From assembly GCF_046244365.1 (NCBI RefSeq), contig NZ_CP176395.1, forward strand, positions 6,696,001 to 6,760,000: DNA of 64,000 bases, in the 5' to 3' direction. Position numbers and translations under genes: made by a program. The stretch comes from Paenibacillus_V sp046244365. Lineage in GTDB: Bacteria; Bacillota; Bacilli; Paenibacillales; NBRC-103111. This document shows positions 33,941 to 43,536 of the stretch, in pieces (the stretch's first letter is position 1; each line of letters begins with the position of its first letter). The notes below the pieces were generated by a model that saw only the letters and a list, made by a program, of their open reading frames with translations, made no database searches and was not told the origin of the DNA.

Positions 33941-35798
33941 TTCTCCTAAACGCGAAGAAGGAGCCTTCAAGCAGCAGGGACCCGGAATGGGACATCCCCC
34001 GGGCATGCCGGGCGGTCCGGGACCGGGCGGCGGTCGCGGCATGATACCGAAGGTGCGCGCGAAGAATACGTCCGCTACGCTGCTGAGAATTTGGCGCTAT
34101 TTGGGCAGACAGCGGGCCGGGTTGGTCGGGGTGTCGGTTCTAACCGTGCTGAGCTCCGCGACGGCATTTCTCGGGCCTTACTTGATCGGGATTTCCGTCG
34201 ACCGCTACATCGTGTCGCGCGACGAGCAAGGCCTGCTCTGGCTATGCATGCTGCTGCTCGGCGTTTATGCATTCAGCTCGGTTATGGCCTGGGTACAGGC
34301 GTATGTCATGGCCGGCATCTCGCAAAGAACCGTATGGGAAATGCGCCGCGATCTGTTCGAACGGCTTCAGAAGCTGCCGCTTCGCTTCTTTGACGGCAAG
34401 ACGCACGGCGAACTGATGAGCCGGACGACGAACGACATCGAGAACGTCACGAACGTGCTCAACCAGAGCGTGACGCAGCTGCTGACCAGTATCCTGACGC
34501 TTGCCGGCTCCCTAGTCGTCATGCTTGGCCTCGACATCCGGCTTACCCTGCTCTGTCTCGCGACGATTCCGCTCGTCACGCTCGTGACCGGGCGTATCGC
34601 CAAGTACACCCGCAAACATTTTACCGGGCAGCAGAAGCACCTGGGCGAATTGAACGGATTTATCGAAGAAACGATTTCGGGGCAGAAGGTCGTGAAGGCG
34701 TTCCGCCGCGAGCGCATTTCGACGGAAGCGTTCCAGTCGATCAACGGCAAGCTGCGCGATTCCGGAACGAAAGCCCAGATCGTATCCGGCCTGATGGGGC
34801 CGGTCATGAACGTGTTCAACAACGTGAGCTTTGCGCTGATTGCGGCCGTCGGCGGCTGGATGGTGCTCCGGGATTGGACGACGATCGGCGTCGTCGTCAG
34901 CTTTCTTAACTACTCGAAGCAGTTCGGCAGGCCGATCAACGAGCTGGCCAACCAGTTCAACATGATCCAATCGGCCGTTGCCGGCGCCGAGCGGGTATTC
35001 GAAATCCTCGATACCGAGACCGAATATCAGGCGGACGCCTCGGCACGCAAGCTGGAGAGGGTTAGCGGCGAGGTCGCGTTCGAGAACGTCTCCTTCGGAT
35101 ACAAGGAAGGCTCGCCCGTCCTGAAGAACGTTTCGCTCAAGGCGAAGCCCGGCGATACCATCGCCCTCGTCGGGCCGACCGGCGCCGGGAAAACGACGGT
35201 CGTCAATCTGCTCACCCGCTTCTACGACATTGAGAGCGGCACGGTGACGATCGACGGCGAAAGCTTAAACGCCTACGACAAAAACAGCCTGCGGCAGCAG
35301 CTTGGAATCGTCCTCCAGGACGCCTATCTGTTTTCGGATACCATTCGCGAAAACATTCGCTACGGGAAGCTGACCGCTACCGACGCGGAAGTCGAAGCCG
35401 CCGCAGGGCTGGCGAATGCGGACGGCTTTATCCGTAAGCTTCCTTACGGCTACGATACGATGCTGACGGCGGAAGGCGGCAACCTGAGCCAAGGCCAGCG
35501 GCAGCTCGTCACGATTGCCCGGGCAATATTGGCGGATCCCGCCATCCTCATCCTAGACGAGGCGACAAGCAGCATCGATACGCGGACCGAAATGCATATT
35601 CAGGAAGCGATGAAAACGCTGATGCGCGGACGTACCAGCTTTGTCATCGCGCACAGGCTCAGCACGATCCGCGATGCCGACGCGATTCTCGTCATAAGCG
35701 GCGGCGAAATTATCGAACGCGGCACGCACGAACAGCTTTTGGAGCGGCAGGGCTTCTATTACGAGCTGTATACGAGCCAGTTCAAGCGCGTGGTATAA
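33933..35798 (+). CDS. ABC exporter half-transporter (second subunit)
   Basis: A 621-residue subunit starting at ATG 33933 (AGGAGG nine bases upstream). It begins with a flexible Gly/Pro/Met-rich tail (residues 16-38), then six helices and an ATPase with GPTGAGKTT, NLSQGQRQLVTIARAIL and ILILDEATSSIDTR. The canonical Glu is present, so it supplies the active ATP site of the heterodimer. The signature Gln in place of Gly is common in this branch. Confidence 0.9.
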   Translation: MSDSPKREEGAFKQQGPGMGHPPGMPGGPGPGGGRGMIPKVRAKNTSATLLRIWRYLGRQRAGLVGVSVLTVLSSATAFLGPYLIGISVDRYIVSRDEQGLLWLCMLLLGVYAFSSVMAWVQAYVMAGISQRTVWEMRRDLFERLQKLPLRFFDGKTHGELMSRTTNDIENVTNVLNQSVTQLLTSILTLAGSLVVMLGLDIRLTLLCLATIPLVTLVTGRIAKYTRKHFTGQQKHLGELNGFIEETISGQKVVKAFRRERISTEAFQSINGKLRDSGTKAQIVSGLMGPVMNVFNNVSFALIAAVGGWMVLRDWTTIGVVVSFLNYSKQFGRPINELANQFNMIQSAVAGAERVFEILDTETEYQADASARKLERVSGEVAFENVSFGYKEGSPVLKNVSLKAKPGDTIALVGPTGAGKTTVVNLLTRFYDIESGTVTIDGESLNAYDKNSLRQQLGIVLQDAYLFSDTIRENIRYGKLTATDAEVEAAAGLANADGFIRKLPYGYDTMLTAEGGNLSQGQRQLVTIARAILADPAILILDEATSSIDTRTEMHIQEAMKTLMRGRTSFVIAHRLSTIRDADAILVISGGEIIERGTHEQLLERQGFYYELYTSQFKRVV

Positions 35799-35868
35799 GC
35801 ACGATAAGTACGATAAATTACGATACGCTGCGAACTCGCGCGACTTCACGTTACGAAGCCTATAATCA

Positions 35869-35906
35869 CGAAGAAGGAGCTGCCCTAATCGGCAGCTCCT
35901 TCTTCG
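35869..35906. terminator. Bidirectional terminator
   Basis: CGAAGAAGGAGCTGCC (35869-35884) pairs perfectly with GGCAGCTCCTTCTTCG (35891-35906), between convergent genes. Confidence 0.75.
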
Positions 35907-35959
35907 GTTCTTCGTCGTCAACATCCCCCTGGACTAAAGCGGATGGACGATCCCAAACG

Positions 35960-37921
35960 TCAAAACGTATTCCCCGTCTTCTTCTCGACGGCGTCCTTCA
36001 ACATCATGAACACGTCCCCGTCGGTCAGCTTCTCTTTATTGCCGATCCCATCCACCGTCGCTTTACTGAGCATGCCCTTGCTCTCCAGTTCGGCCTGAGC
36101 GTCGTCCTTCCCGGCTTGCAAGCCCGCAGCCAGCGCGATCGTCAAGCTTGCCTGCTGCAAGCTAAGCGACTTTTTGGCAGGCTCCTCCAGCCCTTTCAAA
36201 GCAGCGGACGGATCGCCCTTGAAATGGTCCTTATACATCCTCCGCACGCTGTTCATTTGATTGACTGCTCGCTGCGGATTGGATACGTTGTCCAATTGAA
36301 ACGCCTCGTTGTTGTAGGAGCCATAAGCAATTCCCATATAAACGGCCGCTTTGAGTCCGGAATACGCTTTATGCTTCATGAACGGCTGCTTCTCCAGCTC
36401 ATAAGGCTTCAGCTCCATGCCTTGCTCGTTCAGCCGCTTCTGCAGCTCCGCGACGAGCGGCTTCGATTCGGATAGCTTCCGGAACGAAACCCCCTGCTCC
36501 ACGGCCAGCTTGGCTGCCGCTCCCGCCGCTTGCCCTTCCGCCATGCCGACCGGGATGACCCGGGAGCTGCCGTGCGCAAGCGTATCGTAGCTGGCGGATC
36601 GTCCGACGACCAGCAGGCCGTCCACATTCGGCGGCACGATGCTGCGGAACGGCACCGTATACCGGAGCGGATGAACGACGACGGCGCCGTTGTCGTTCGG
36701 CGATAGACGCTGAATATCCGCCGGGTAAGAGCCGAAGGCAATGCGGTCCCACTGATCGCGGTTTTCCAGCAGATCGACGATCGAAAGCCGGTAAAGTCCC
36801 TCCATATGCCGCGTTTCGCGAACGTACAGCTCCGGCGCTACGGCATCCAGCTCCACGTTCTTGAACTCTTTATACTGCTTCAAATAGGCGACGACGTTAG
36901 GAATTTCCTTGTTGGCGATTTCGAACGCCTCTTTGCGCGACTCCTCCTTCAGTCCGTCGATCTCGAATATTTGCAGCGCATTGATTAAAATAGTGCCGTC
37001 AAGCTGCCTGCCGATGTTCAGCCCGCGCATTTTCGCGCGTTGCTCGTTAACCGGTTTGTAGCCTTTCATTTCTTCGCCGTATCCCCAAGCGGACATTTTG
37101 CTGACGCCGGTGTTGCTGTCTCCGTCCCCGTTTAGGCGTTTGGCGATAAGCTCCCATTCCTGATCGCCGACATTGCGCAAACGAAAAATGGCCGTGACCG
37201 CCATTCGCGCATTTTTGTCCCCGATATCCTCGCGTCCTAGCGTGAACGGAACCCCCGCCGCTGCGGCGACGTCCGCATCCTGGGTCGCGTCGATGACCGC
37301 TTTCGCCGTTACTTGGCTTTTGGTTCCGTCCGCCTTGGTGACGGCAACCCCTTCGAGCTGCGACGACGCTCCTTGCTTGGCAACGATCGGCTCGACCGCC
37401 TTCGCCGTCATATAGAGATCGATGTTCGCCTCCGCCCGAACGATATCGTAGAAGGCGTTCGCCGCAGTCGTAACATCGAACGAGTGGCCTTCCGTCTTTT
37501 TGTACCATTCCGTAAAAATCCCCTTGTTCAAATGATCCTGCTCCCGGCCCGGCAGCGGAGCCGACGTCCGATCCCAGTTCATGTCGATGCTGTTCAGCCA
37601 GCCTGCCGTCATCAGTCCGCCAAGCACCTCCCGGCCCCTGCTGTCGACCAGCAGCGTCTTAAGTCCGTTGCGCGCTGCCGAAACGGCGGCGCTGATTCCT
37701 TCCGGGTCCGTACCGACGACGACGACGTCATAGCCGCTTTTCAGCTCGTTAACGGAATCGACCTTCTTCAGTTCCCGCTTCTCCGGCTTTGCGGAGCCCG
37801 AGTAGCCTGCGCCCGGAACGCCGTCCGCCCCGTCCTTTTGACCTCCGTAATAGAGCATGGCTCCTCCGGCAGCAAACAATATACAAATCGATATAACGAG
37901 CAAAATCCATTTACGCGACAT
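35960..37921 (-). CDS. Membrane-anchored FAD-dependent oxidoreductase
   Basis: A 653-residue protein with an N-terminal membrane anchor or signal (ILLVISICILFAAGGAMLY), a short linker, and an FAD-binding domain. The dinucleotide motif reads VVVVGTDPEGISAAVSAAR, a variant of GxGxxG, followed by LLVDSRGREVLGG. Further FAD motifs are VIDATQDADVAAAAGVPF and the C-terminal LLVVGRSASYDTLAHGSSR. The last 130 residues resemble an S-layer-like helical repeat region. Family members are poorly characterised. It ends an operon with glycosyltransferase genes, so an extracellular envelope role is possible. Confidence 0.8.
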   Translation of the reverse strand: MSRKWILLVISICILFAAGGAMLYYGGQKDGADGVPGAGYSGSAKPEKRELKKVDSVNELKSGYDVVVVGTDPEGISAAVSAARNGLKTLLVDSRGREVLGGLMTAGWLNSIDMNWDRTSAPLPGREQDHLNKGIFTEWYKKTEGHSFDVTTAANAFYDIVRAEANIDLYMTAKAVEPIVAKQGASSQLEGVAVTKADGTKSQVTAKAVIDATQDADVAAAAGVPFTLGREDIGDKNARMAVTAIFRLRNVGDQEWELIAKRLNGDGDSNTGVSKMSAWGYGEEMKGYKPVNEQRAKMRGLNIGRQLDGTILINALQIFEIDGLKEESRKEAFEIANKEIPNVVAYLKQYKEFKNVELDAVAPELYVRETRHMEGLYRLSIVDLLENRDQWDRIAFGSYPADIQRLSPNDNGAVVVHPLRYTVPFRSIVPPNVDGLLVVGRSASYDTLAHGSSRVIPVGMAEGQAAGAAAKLAVEQGVSFRKLSESKPLVAELQKRLNEQGMELKPYELEKQPFMKHKAYSGLKAAVYMGIAYGSYNNEAFQLDNVSNPQRAVNQMNSVRRMYKDHFKGDPSAALKGLEEPAKKSLSLQQASLTIALAAGLQAGKDDAQAELESKGMLSKATVDGIGNKEKLTDGDVFMMLKDAVEKKTGNTF

Positions 37922-37948
37922 GATGCACCTCGAATTAATGTATTTGAT

Positions 37949-38344
37949 TTAATGATCGATTTCCGGCGGCCGCTCGGCATCCCTTAGCCGATCGTTCCGC
38001 TCTTTCATTTGGTGAAGCTGCTCCTCGCAGAGGGATAAGGCTTGCGCCAGCGTAATCGTCCGCTCCGTCAGGGCGGAAACGACCAGCGTCACATGCAGCA
38101 AAATCGACATGATGGCCACGATCGCCAGCACGTACAGAAGCGAAGGCGCATACGAGACCTGCAGCCAGCCGGCTACCCGGTCCAGCCCGCTAGGGAATAA
38201 GGAGGCGAGCATCATCAGTCCGCTTAGGGCGAGCCACAAAAGCGAATACTGCTCCCTCAGCTTCTTCTTGCGGATCAAGCCGAGCGTAACGAGGAAGAAG
38301 ACCAGGCTCAGCGCAAAGCACATATAAAAAACCGAAGCGCTCAT
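37949..38344 (-). CDS. DUF2304-type membrane protein
   Basis: A 131-residue protein with three predicted helices and a charged C-terminal tail. Start ATG 38344 (GGAGGAAACGGT upstream) overlaps the glycosyltransferase stop by 4 nt. Small membrane proteins of this sort (DUF2304) commonly accompany family-2 glycosyltransferases that make polyprenyl-phosphate sugars; the exact role is not known. Confidence 0.75.
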   Translation of the reverse strand: MSASVFYMCFALSLVFFLVTLGLIRKKKLREQYSLLWLALSGLMMLASLFPSGLDRVAGWLQVSYAPSLLYVLAIVAIMSILLHVTLVVSALTERTITLAQALSLCEEQLHQMKERNDRLRDAERPPEIDH

Positions 38345-39072
38345 ACCGTTTCCTCCGCTTTCAGCCGCCGGGATTGCAGGAGAAGCACGGCCAGCGTTAC
38401 CTTGATCATGTAGTACGCCGATTTCAGCGCTGTTATGCTCGACTGTCCGTACAGCCGGGGACGCATGCTGACCGGGCATTCGACGAAGCGCAGTCCGTGC
38501 TTATGCAGCAAAACGAGCGCCTCCACCTCAGGGTAGTCGGTCGGATACCGGTCCGCGAACAGCGCAATGGCCTTACGGCCGCATACGCGGAAGCCCGATG
38601 TCGTATCGGTCGCCTTGCGGCCGGTCAAGCGCGTCACGAGCCCCGACAGGAAGCGGATGCCGACCTGTCTCATCCGCGTGGACTGGTAGCCCGTCTTATG
38701 CAGAAAGCGGGACCCGACGGCCATATCCGCTCCGCTATCTTGTAATGCCTGCATGAGCTTATCCAGCTCGGCCGGATCGTGCTGGCCGTCCCCGTCGATT
38801 TGCACCGCGAACGCGTAGCCGCCTTTGCGCGCATAGCGGTATCCCGTCTGAACGGCTCCCCCGATGCCGAGGTTATACGGCAAATCGAGCACCGCGACGC
38901 CGGTTTGCCGCGCCCGCTCCAGCGTATCGTCCTTCGAGCCGTCATTGACGACGACGATGTCCGCATGAGGGACGTGAAGCTTTATATTTTGAATGACTTG
39001 CGCTATTTGGCCCGATTCGTTATAGGCCGGCACGATTATAAGCGTACTGGCGTCAGACTGGGAAAGCGGCAT
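38341..39072 (-). CDS. Family 2 glycosyltransferase (DPM1/polyprenyl-P-sugar synthase type)
   Basis: A 243-residue GT-A enzyme from ATG 39072, which overlaps the upstream gene by 20 nt. Motifs: LIIVPAYNESGQI, VVNDGSKDDT, VQIDGDGQHDPAEL (DxD-like DGDGQ), and KATDTTSGFRVCGRKA. This fits enzymes that transfer a sugar from a nucleotide to a polyprenyl phosphate; the lipid-linked sugar would serve the GT39-like protein encoded upstream. No C-terminal membrane helices of the GtrB type. Confidence 0.87.
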   Translation of the reverse strand: MPLSQSDASTLIIVPAYNESGQIAQVIQNIKLHVPHADIVVVNDGSKDDTLERARQTGVAVLDLPYNLGIGGAVQTGYRYARKGGYAFAVQIDGDGQHDPAELDKLMQALQDSGADMAVGSRFLHKTGYQSTRMRQVGIRFLSGLVTRLTGRKATDTTSGFRVCGRKAIALFADRYPTDYPEVEALVLLHKHGLRFVECPVSMRPRLYGQSSITALKSAYYMIKVTLAVLLLQSRRLKAEETV

Positions 39073-40282
39073 CGTTATCCCCCTTCGTTTTGCGTAAAAG
39101 TCCGTATGCCCACTTCGCCAGTCCGATCGCGGCAACGCCGACCACGATGATAATGAGCGGCATGGACATGACGTTGTATCGGTATTCCGGCACGAACGCG
39201 AGCCGGATCATCGTCATGGCTGCGACGACGGCAATGAGCAAGGTCGCCGCTTGCTTCCAGCGCCAGAGAAGCGCCAGTGCGGCTGCCAGACCGAGATAGA
39301 CGAGCCAGCGGTGAAAGACATTCGGCTTGATCGCGGGCGGAAGGATGTTGTCATAAGGCTGGTGACCGCCCCCGAAATAGGCGCTGGAGTAAATGTAATC
39401 GAGCTTGCCGATCGTATACCATTCGATATATAGCCAGGGCTGTGTCGAAAAGCCTTTCTTCAGCCGTTCCACCGCTACCTCCATCTCCGTCTTTCCCTCC
39501 GGATCGACCAAGCCGTCATCGTAATTTTTGTACGGGTACGTACCGGCTTTGAACGGATTGGCTTGCGTTGCGGTTACGACCCATTCGTTCAACGTGACGA
39601 CATTGCGGACCCACCACGGCATTAGTACGAGCGCAAGGCCCGCGGCCGAGCAGGCGAAAAGTTTGAGCGTTCTTTTCATATCCCGCTTCCATAACCAATA
39701 GAAGCCATAGTTCACCAGGAGCAGCGGCAAAAATTCCGGACGGACGAGAACGGTCAGCCCTAACAGCAGCCCCGAAACGAAAGCAAGCGGCCCGCCCGGC
39801 GAGCGAAACGTCCGGATTTGCGCGAACACATGGCCAAGCATCAGGAAGATGCCGAGCACCTCCGTCAACACTGCACCATTCGCCCATACGAATGGCGGAT
39901 ATACCGCCGCGGCGAATGCGGCTGCCAGACCGGCGGCGTCATTCGATAGCTCTTTGCCGATCCGGTATATGAGCCAGAGGGAAGCCACGCTTAGCAGCAC
40001 TTGGATGTACCGAATCCAAGGCAGCGGATCATGCAGCCGATAATCGGCCAGCTTGTACACGGCGGCCATAAAAAGCGGATAACCCGGCGTTATTTTCGCA
40101 TTCGGCTCCGTATCGGCATACGCGTAAACCCCATCCTCCAGAAGCTGTCTCGTCATGGCGTCATAATTGATCGAATCGGGGGACATTTCATGCTCGACCG
40201 ACCTTAAGAAGTCGACTCGCAGCCAGCCTCCCGCAAGTAAAATGACAAGCAGCGCAACTGTGGCCGCAATTTTTCGCCTCAT
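39053..40282 (-). CDS. GT39/ArnT-like membrane glycosyltransferase
   Basis: A 409-residue polytopic protein with about ten helices. The first extracytoplasmic loop carries DSINYDAMTRQLLEDGVY with the DxxxY/D pattern of PMT-type (GT39/GT83) transferases, which use lipid-linked sugars to modify proteins or surface polymers. First gene of the operon GT39-GT2-DUF2304-FAD oxidoreductase, all overlapping or closely spaced. The acceptor is unknown. Confidence 0.82.
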   Translation of the reverse strand: MRRKIAATVALLVILLAGGWLRVDFLRSVEHEMSPDSINYDAMTRQLLEDGVYAYADTEPNAKITPGYPLFMAAVYKLADYRLHDPLPWIRYIQVLLSVASLWLIYRIGKELSNDAAGLAAAFAAAVYPPFVWANGAVLTEVLGIFLMLGHVFAQIRTFRSPGGPLAFVSGLLLGLTVLVRPEFLPLLLVNYGFYWLWKRDMKRTLKLFACSAAGLALVLMPWWVRNVVTLNEWVVTATQANPFKAGTYPYKNYDDGLVDPEGKTEMEVAVERLKKGFSTQPWLYIEWYTIGKLDYIYSSAYFGGGHQPYDNILPPAIKPNVFHRWLVYLGLAAALALLWRWKQAATLLIAVVAAMTMIRLAFVPEYRYNVMSMPLIIIVVGVAAIGLAKWAYGLLRKTKGDNDAAFPV

Positions 40283-40410
40283 CTCTCCATCTCCCTCCGC
40301 TTCACTCCTGCAGTATACAAGGGCGGCATTAAGGACCTGTGAGGAGCGGCTTGCGAACCGCTTAAGCGTTTCTTAATAAAAATTAAGAACTTCCCTCTAA
40401 AAAATCCCAT

Positions 40411-40441
40411 AAAAAAGAGGCCCGTTTTGGAAACGGCCCTC
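40411..40441 (-). terminator. Terminator of the VanRS-like operon
   Basis: On the minus strand AGGGCCGTTT and AAACGGGCCT form a stem followed by six T. Confidence 0.85.
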
Positions 40442-40456
40442 AACTTAAAAGCTTTT

Positions 40457-41557
40457 CTATTCGGCGGCGTTCGTCATCAGCGGAAATCTCGTTTCGAACA
40501 CGGTTTGCTCCCGGCTGCTCCGAACCGTAATGCGCCCCCCGTTCAGCTCCATAATGCTTTTCGTAATCGCAAGGCCGAGCCCGGATCCGCCGGATTCCGA
40601 CGAACGCGATTTTTCCGCCCGGTAAAAGCGGTCGAAAATATGAGGCAAATCCCGCGCCGGTATCGGTTCGCCATAGTTGACGATCTGGATGACCGCCTCG
40701 CCGCCGTTTCGCCCGATCCGGATGTCGACGAATTTGCCTTCCTTTCCGTAACGCACGGCATTCGAAATGATATTCTCGTACGCGCGCATCAGCTGATTGC
40801 CGTCCGCGTGAATGTACAGCGTCTCGTCATCGGCATTCATCCGATACGCCATGCCCGCCTTCGTCAAAATCGGCATAAATTCTTCAGCAAGCTGCTTCAG
40901 CAGGCCGTTGATGTTTATTTTTTTCATTTCGAGCATCGGGCCTTTGTCGTGAATCGACGTGTATTCGAACAGATCGTCGATCAGCTTTTTGAGCCGTTTG
41001 GCTTTCTCGTAGGCGACGTTGGTGTAGTAGCGGAATTCGACCTCGTCCTGATAACGGTCGTTTTCGATCAGCTCGAGATAGCCTAGAATCGAAGTAAGCG
41101 GGGTGCGAAGATCGTGGGATACCCCGGTGATCAGCTCGTTTTTGGACCGCTCGGCGTTTCGTTCCTCTTCGATCGACTTTTTCAGCTGCTTCGTCATGCC
41201 GTTGATCGTTTCGGCCAGCATGCCGAGCTCGTCGGACGATTTGGCGGCGATTTCGTAAGTAAGATTTCCTTTCGCAATCTCCTGCAGGCCGTGCATGATT
41301 TCGCCCAGATAACGGATCATTTTGCTGCTCAACATAAAGAAAAGCGCAAGGAACAGGAAGGCGCCGCCGACCACCATGACCGGAAGCGAACCGGTTTTCC
41401 CTATCAACCAATTGATCGGAGGCCTGTACACGTCCATTTTCGCCAGCCACGTACACAGTTGATAGAAGAGCAACACGATCGCCACGGATAAGCCCGCGCT
41501 GAGCACGAACACAAAGATAAATTTCCAGCGTATGGTGCGGATGAAGCTGTTTTTCAT
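40457..41557 (-). CDS. VanS-like sensor histidine kinase
   Basis: A 366-residue kinase from ATG 41557 (GAGGAG ATCCGA upstream; an earlier ATG at 41617 adds 20 residues and cannot be excluded). Two membrane helices flank a short external loop, then HAMP (YEIAAKSSDELGMLAETINGM in part), HisKA VSHDLRTPLTSILGYLEL, N-box YENIISNAVRYG, F-box and GSGLGLAI. Partner of the preceding OmpR-type regulator. The short sensor loop resembles VanS/cell-envelope sensors. Confidence 0.9.
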   Translation of the reverse strand: MKNSFIRTIRWKFIFVFVLSAGLSVAIVLLFYQLCTWLAKMDVYRPPINWLIGKTGSLPVMVVGGAFLFLALFFMLSSKMIRYLGEIMHGLQEIAKGNLTYEIAAKSSDELGMLAETINGMTKQLKKSIEEERNAERSKNELITGVSHDLRTPLTSILGYLELIENDRYQDEVEFRYYTNVAYEKAKRLKKLIDDLFEYTSIHDKGPMLEMKKININGLLKQLAEEFMPILTKAGMAYRMNADDETLYIHADGNQLMRAYENIISNAVRYGKEGKFVDIRIGRNGGEAVIQIVNYGEPIPARDLPHIFDRFYRAEKSRSSESGGSGLGLAITKSIMELNGGRITVRSSREQTVFETRFPLMTNAAE

Positions 41558-41629
41558 TCGGATCTCCTCGGATTCGATAAATTCGTTCGATACCGTTATT
41601 GGGCTCTGCTCGATCATGCAATCACCCGG

Positions 41630-42322
41630 TCACTCGATCACATACCCGATCCCCCATACGGTCTTGATGATTTGCGGGCTGCTCGGGTCCTTCTCGATTT
41701 TTTCGCGGATCTTGCGGATATGAACCATCAGGGTATTGTTGGACTCCAGAAAAGGGTCGTTCCACACCTCTTCATAAATTTGCTCCATGCTGAGCACGAT
41801 TCCCCGGTTTCTGGCCAACACCTCCAGAATCGCGAATTCCCGCGGCGTCAGCCTGACTTCGTTCTGATCCACGCTTACTTTATGGGTCGCCACGTTGATC
41901 ACGAGCTCGTCGATGACGATTTCGTTATCGTTCTTCGTGCGGGAAACGTTCAGCTGCCTGTACCTTCTGAGCTGCGATTTCACGCGGGCGATCATTTCGA
42001 GCGGGCTGAACGGCTTCGTGACATAATCGTCGGCGCCGATGCTGAGTCCCGTTATTTTATCGATCTCCTGCGTTTTGGCCGACAGCATGATGATCGGCAT
42101 CTGCTTCTCTTCCCGAATTTTCATGCAGGCTTGTATGCCGTCCATCTGCGGCATCATGACGTCCAGGATGATCAGATCGACGTCGTGCTTCGTTAAGAGC
42201 TCAAGCGCCTCGGCACCGTTGCTCGCTTTTAGAAGCGTATACCCCTCGTTTTTCAAATAAATTTCCAAGAGGTCGATAATTTCCTTCTCATCGTCAACGA
42301 GGAGAATCGTTCCTCCAAACAT
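41630..42322 (-). CDS. OmpR-family response regulator (VanR-like)
   Basis: A 230-residue regulator from ATG 42322 (GGAGGG upstream). Receiver marks: LVDDEKE, LIILDVMMPQMDG and VTKPFSPLEM; the C-terminal winged helix contains LTPREFAILEVLARNRG and TVWGIGYVIE. It lies 72 nt before the kinase gene. Target genes are not evident from the window. Confidence 0.92.
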   Translation of the reverse strand: MFGGTILLVDDEKEIIDLLEIYLKNEGYTLLKASNGAEALELLTKHDVDLIILDVMMPQMDGIQACMKIREEKQMPIIMLSAKTQEIDKITGLSIGADDYVTKPFSPLEMIARVKSQLRRYRQLNVSRTKNDNEIVIDELVINVATHKVSVDQNEVRLTPREFAILEVLARNRGIVLSMEQIYEEVWNDPFLESNNTLMVHIRKIREKIEKDPSSPQIIKTVWGIGYVIE

Positions 42323-42549
42323 GCCGAGCCCTCCGTTCCAGTAGATTGTCCCTATTATACAGCATGGGGTGATAAGGCAACTCTTAAAAAAAATTAAGGA
42401 GCCGCATTCCTTCAGCAGAGAATAAGCCGAAGAGAAGAGCGTATTCCCCTTCCTATCCTCGCATAGAAAAAGAACCTTCCACGACAGAAAGGCGTCCGGC
42501 GCCCGCACATCGTGTCCGGTTCTCTACTTCCATCCCTTACAGCCTGCCG

Positions 42550-43500
42550 CTACGACCCCCGCTTGTTCCGGCCCTTCACGTACACCGTATCGACAAAAGG
42601 CCGAATCCGGTCCATGATGCGCTGGCCCTTCAATTCCTCTTCGCCGTCCTTGCTCGTAAAGCTGAAGTGCTTCTCCAGCGCGTCCAGCTCGTAGTTCGAC
42701 GTAAAGAAGGTCGGCTTCCGGTTCATCCGGTAGTTGAGGATCGCCCCCAAAACATGGTCCCGCAGCCAAGGGTTCATGTTTTCGGCCCCGATATCGTCGA
42801 GCACGAGCAGATCCGTCTCCTTCAGGAGATCGATCGTTTCCTTCAGCTTCTGCGGCTCCCCGAACATGCTCTTCAAGTCCTCGACGAATTCCGGCATGTA
42901 TACGATGGCGCCGGTCATGCCGACTTTGGCCAGCTCATGCAGCATGTAGCACATCAAGAACGTTTTGCCGGTGCCGAACTTTCCGACCATGTACAGGCCG
43001 CGCGGCTGCAGCCCTTTTTCTTGCGTAAGAAAAATGTAGTCGATGATTTGATCGACCGCTTTGACGCGTTCCATATCGTTGTTGACGATCTCGTCCAACG
43101 AATATCCCTGCTGCAGCAGCCGGTCATCGACATTGAAGCTGTGGATGCGGCTCTTCAGCGCTTCCTGCGACTGACGAGCCGTAAACTTCCGGCAAGCGAC
43201 TTTATGATCATAGATTTGCGAAGTCCCGGCGTTCTCGTCGATCGAGAGCATCGTGTAGTGCCCCTCCAGATCGTTCGGACACTTCTCAAGCCCCGGGCAA
43301 TTGGCGCAATGATTCATTTCGAGCACGTATTGATGAATTTTATTTAAATTGAGACGGATGTCGTGGTCGGTTACATTCGTATATTTTTGCCGCCATTTGA
43401 CGACGAGGGGGTCGGCCAGCAGCTCCAGCCGTCTTTGCTCCGCCCTCTCCAAGTATGCGCGGCTCGGTATCGATTTGAGCAAATCGCCCAGCGATTCCAT
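42550..43500 (-). CDS. dnaI: Primosomal protein DnaI (helicase loader)
   Basis: A 316-residue AAA+ ATPase. The N-terminal third has the zinc-binding pattern CANCPGLEKCPND typical of DnaI; Walker A is GKFGTGKTF, Walker B LLVLDDIGAEN, and TSNYELDALEKHF follows. DnaI loads the replicative helicase DnaC together with DnaB and DnaD at oriC and restart sites. It follows the dnaB gene on the same strand after 36 nt, as in B. subtilis. ATG has GGGAGGGG upstream. Confidence 0.95.
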   Translation of the reverse strand: MESLGDLLKSIPSRAYLERAEQRRLELLADPLVVKWRQKYTNVTDHDIRLNLNKIHQYVLEMNHCANCPGLEKCPNDLEGHYTMLSIDENAGTSQIYDHKVACRKFTARQSQEALKSRIHSFNVDDRLLQQGYSLDEIVNNDMERVKAVDQIIDYIFLTQEKGLQPRGLYMVGKFGTGKTFLMCYMLHELAKVGMTGAIVYMPEFVEDLKSMFGEPQKLKETIDLLKETDLLVLDDIGAENMNPWLRDHVLGAILNYRMNRKPTFFTSNYELDALEKHFSFTSKDGEEELKGQRIMDRIRPFVDTVYVKGRNKRGS

Positions 43501-43536
43501 GCACTACCCCTCCCTTACCGTAAAAATAGTTTCCCG

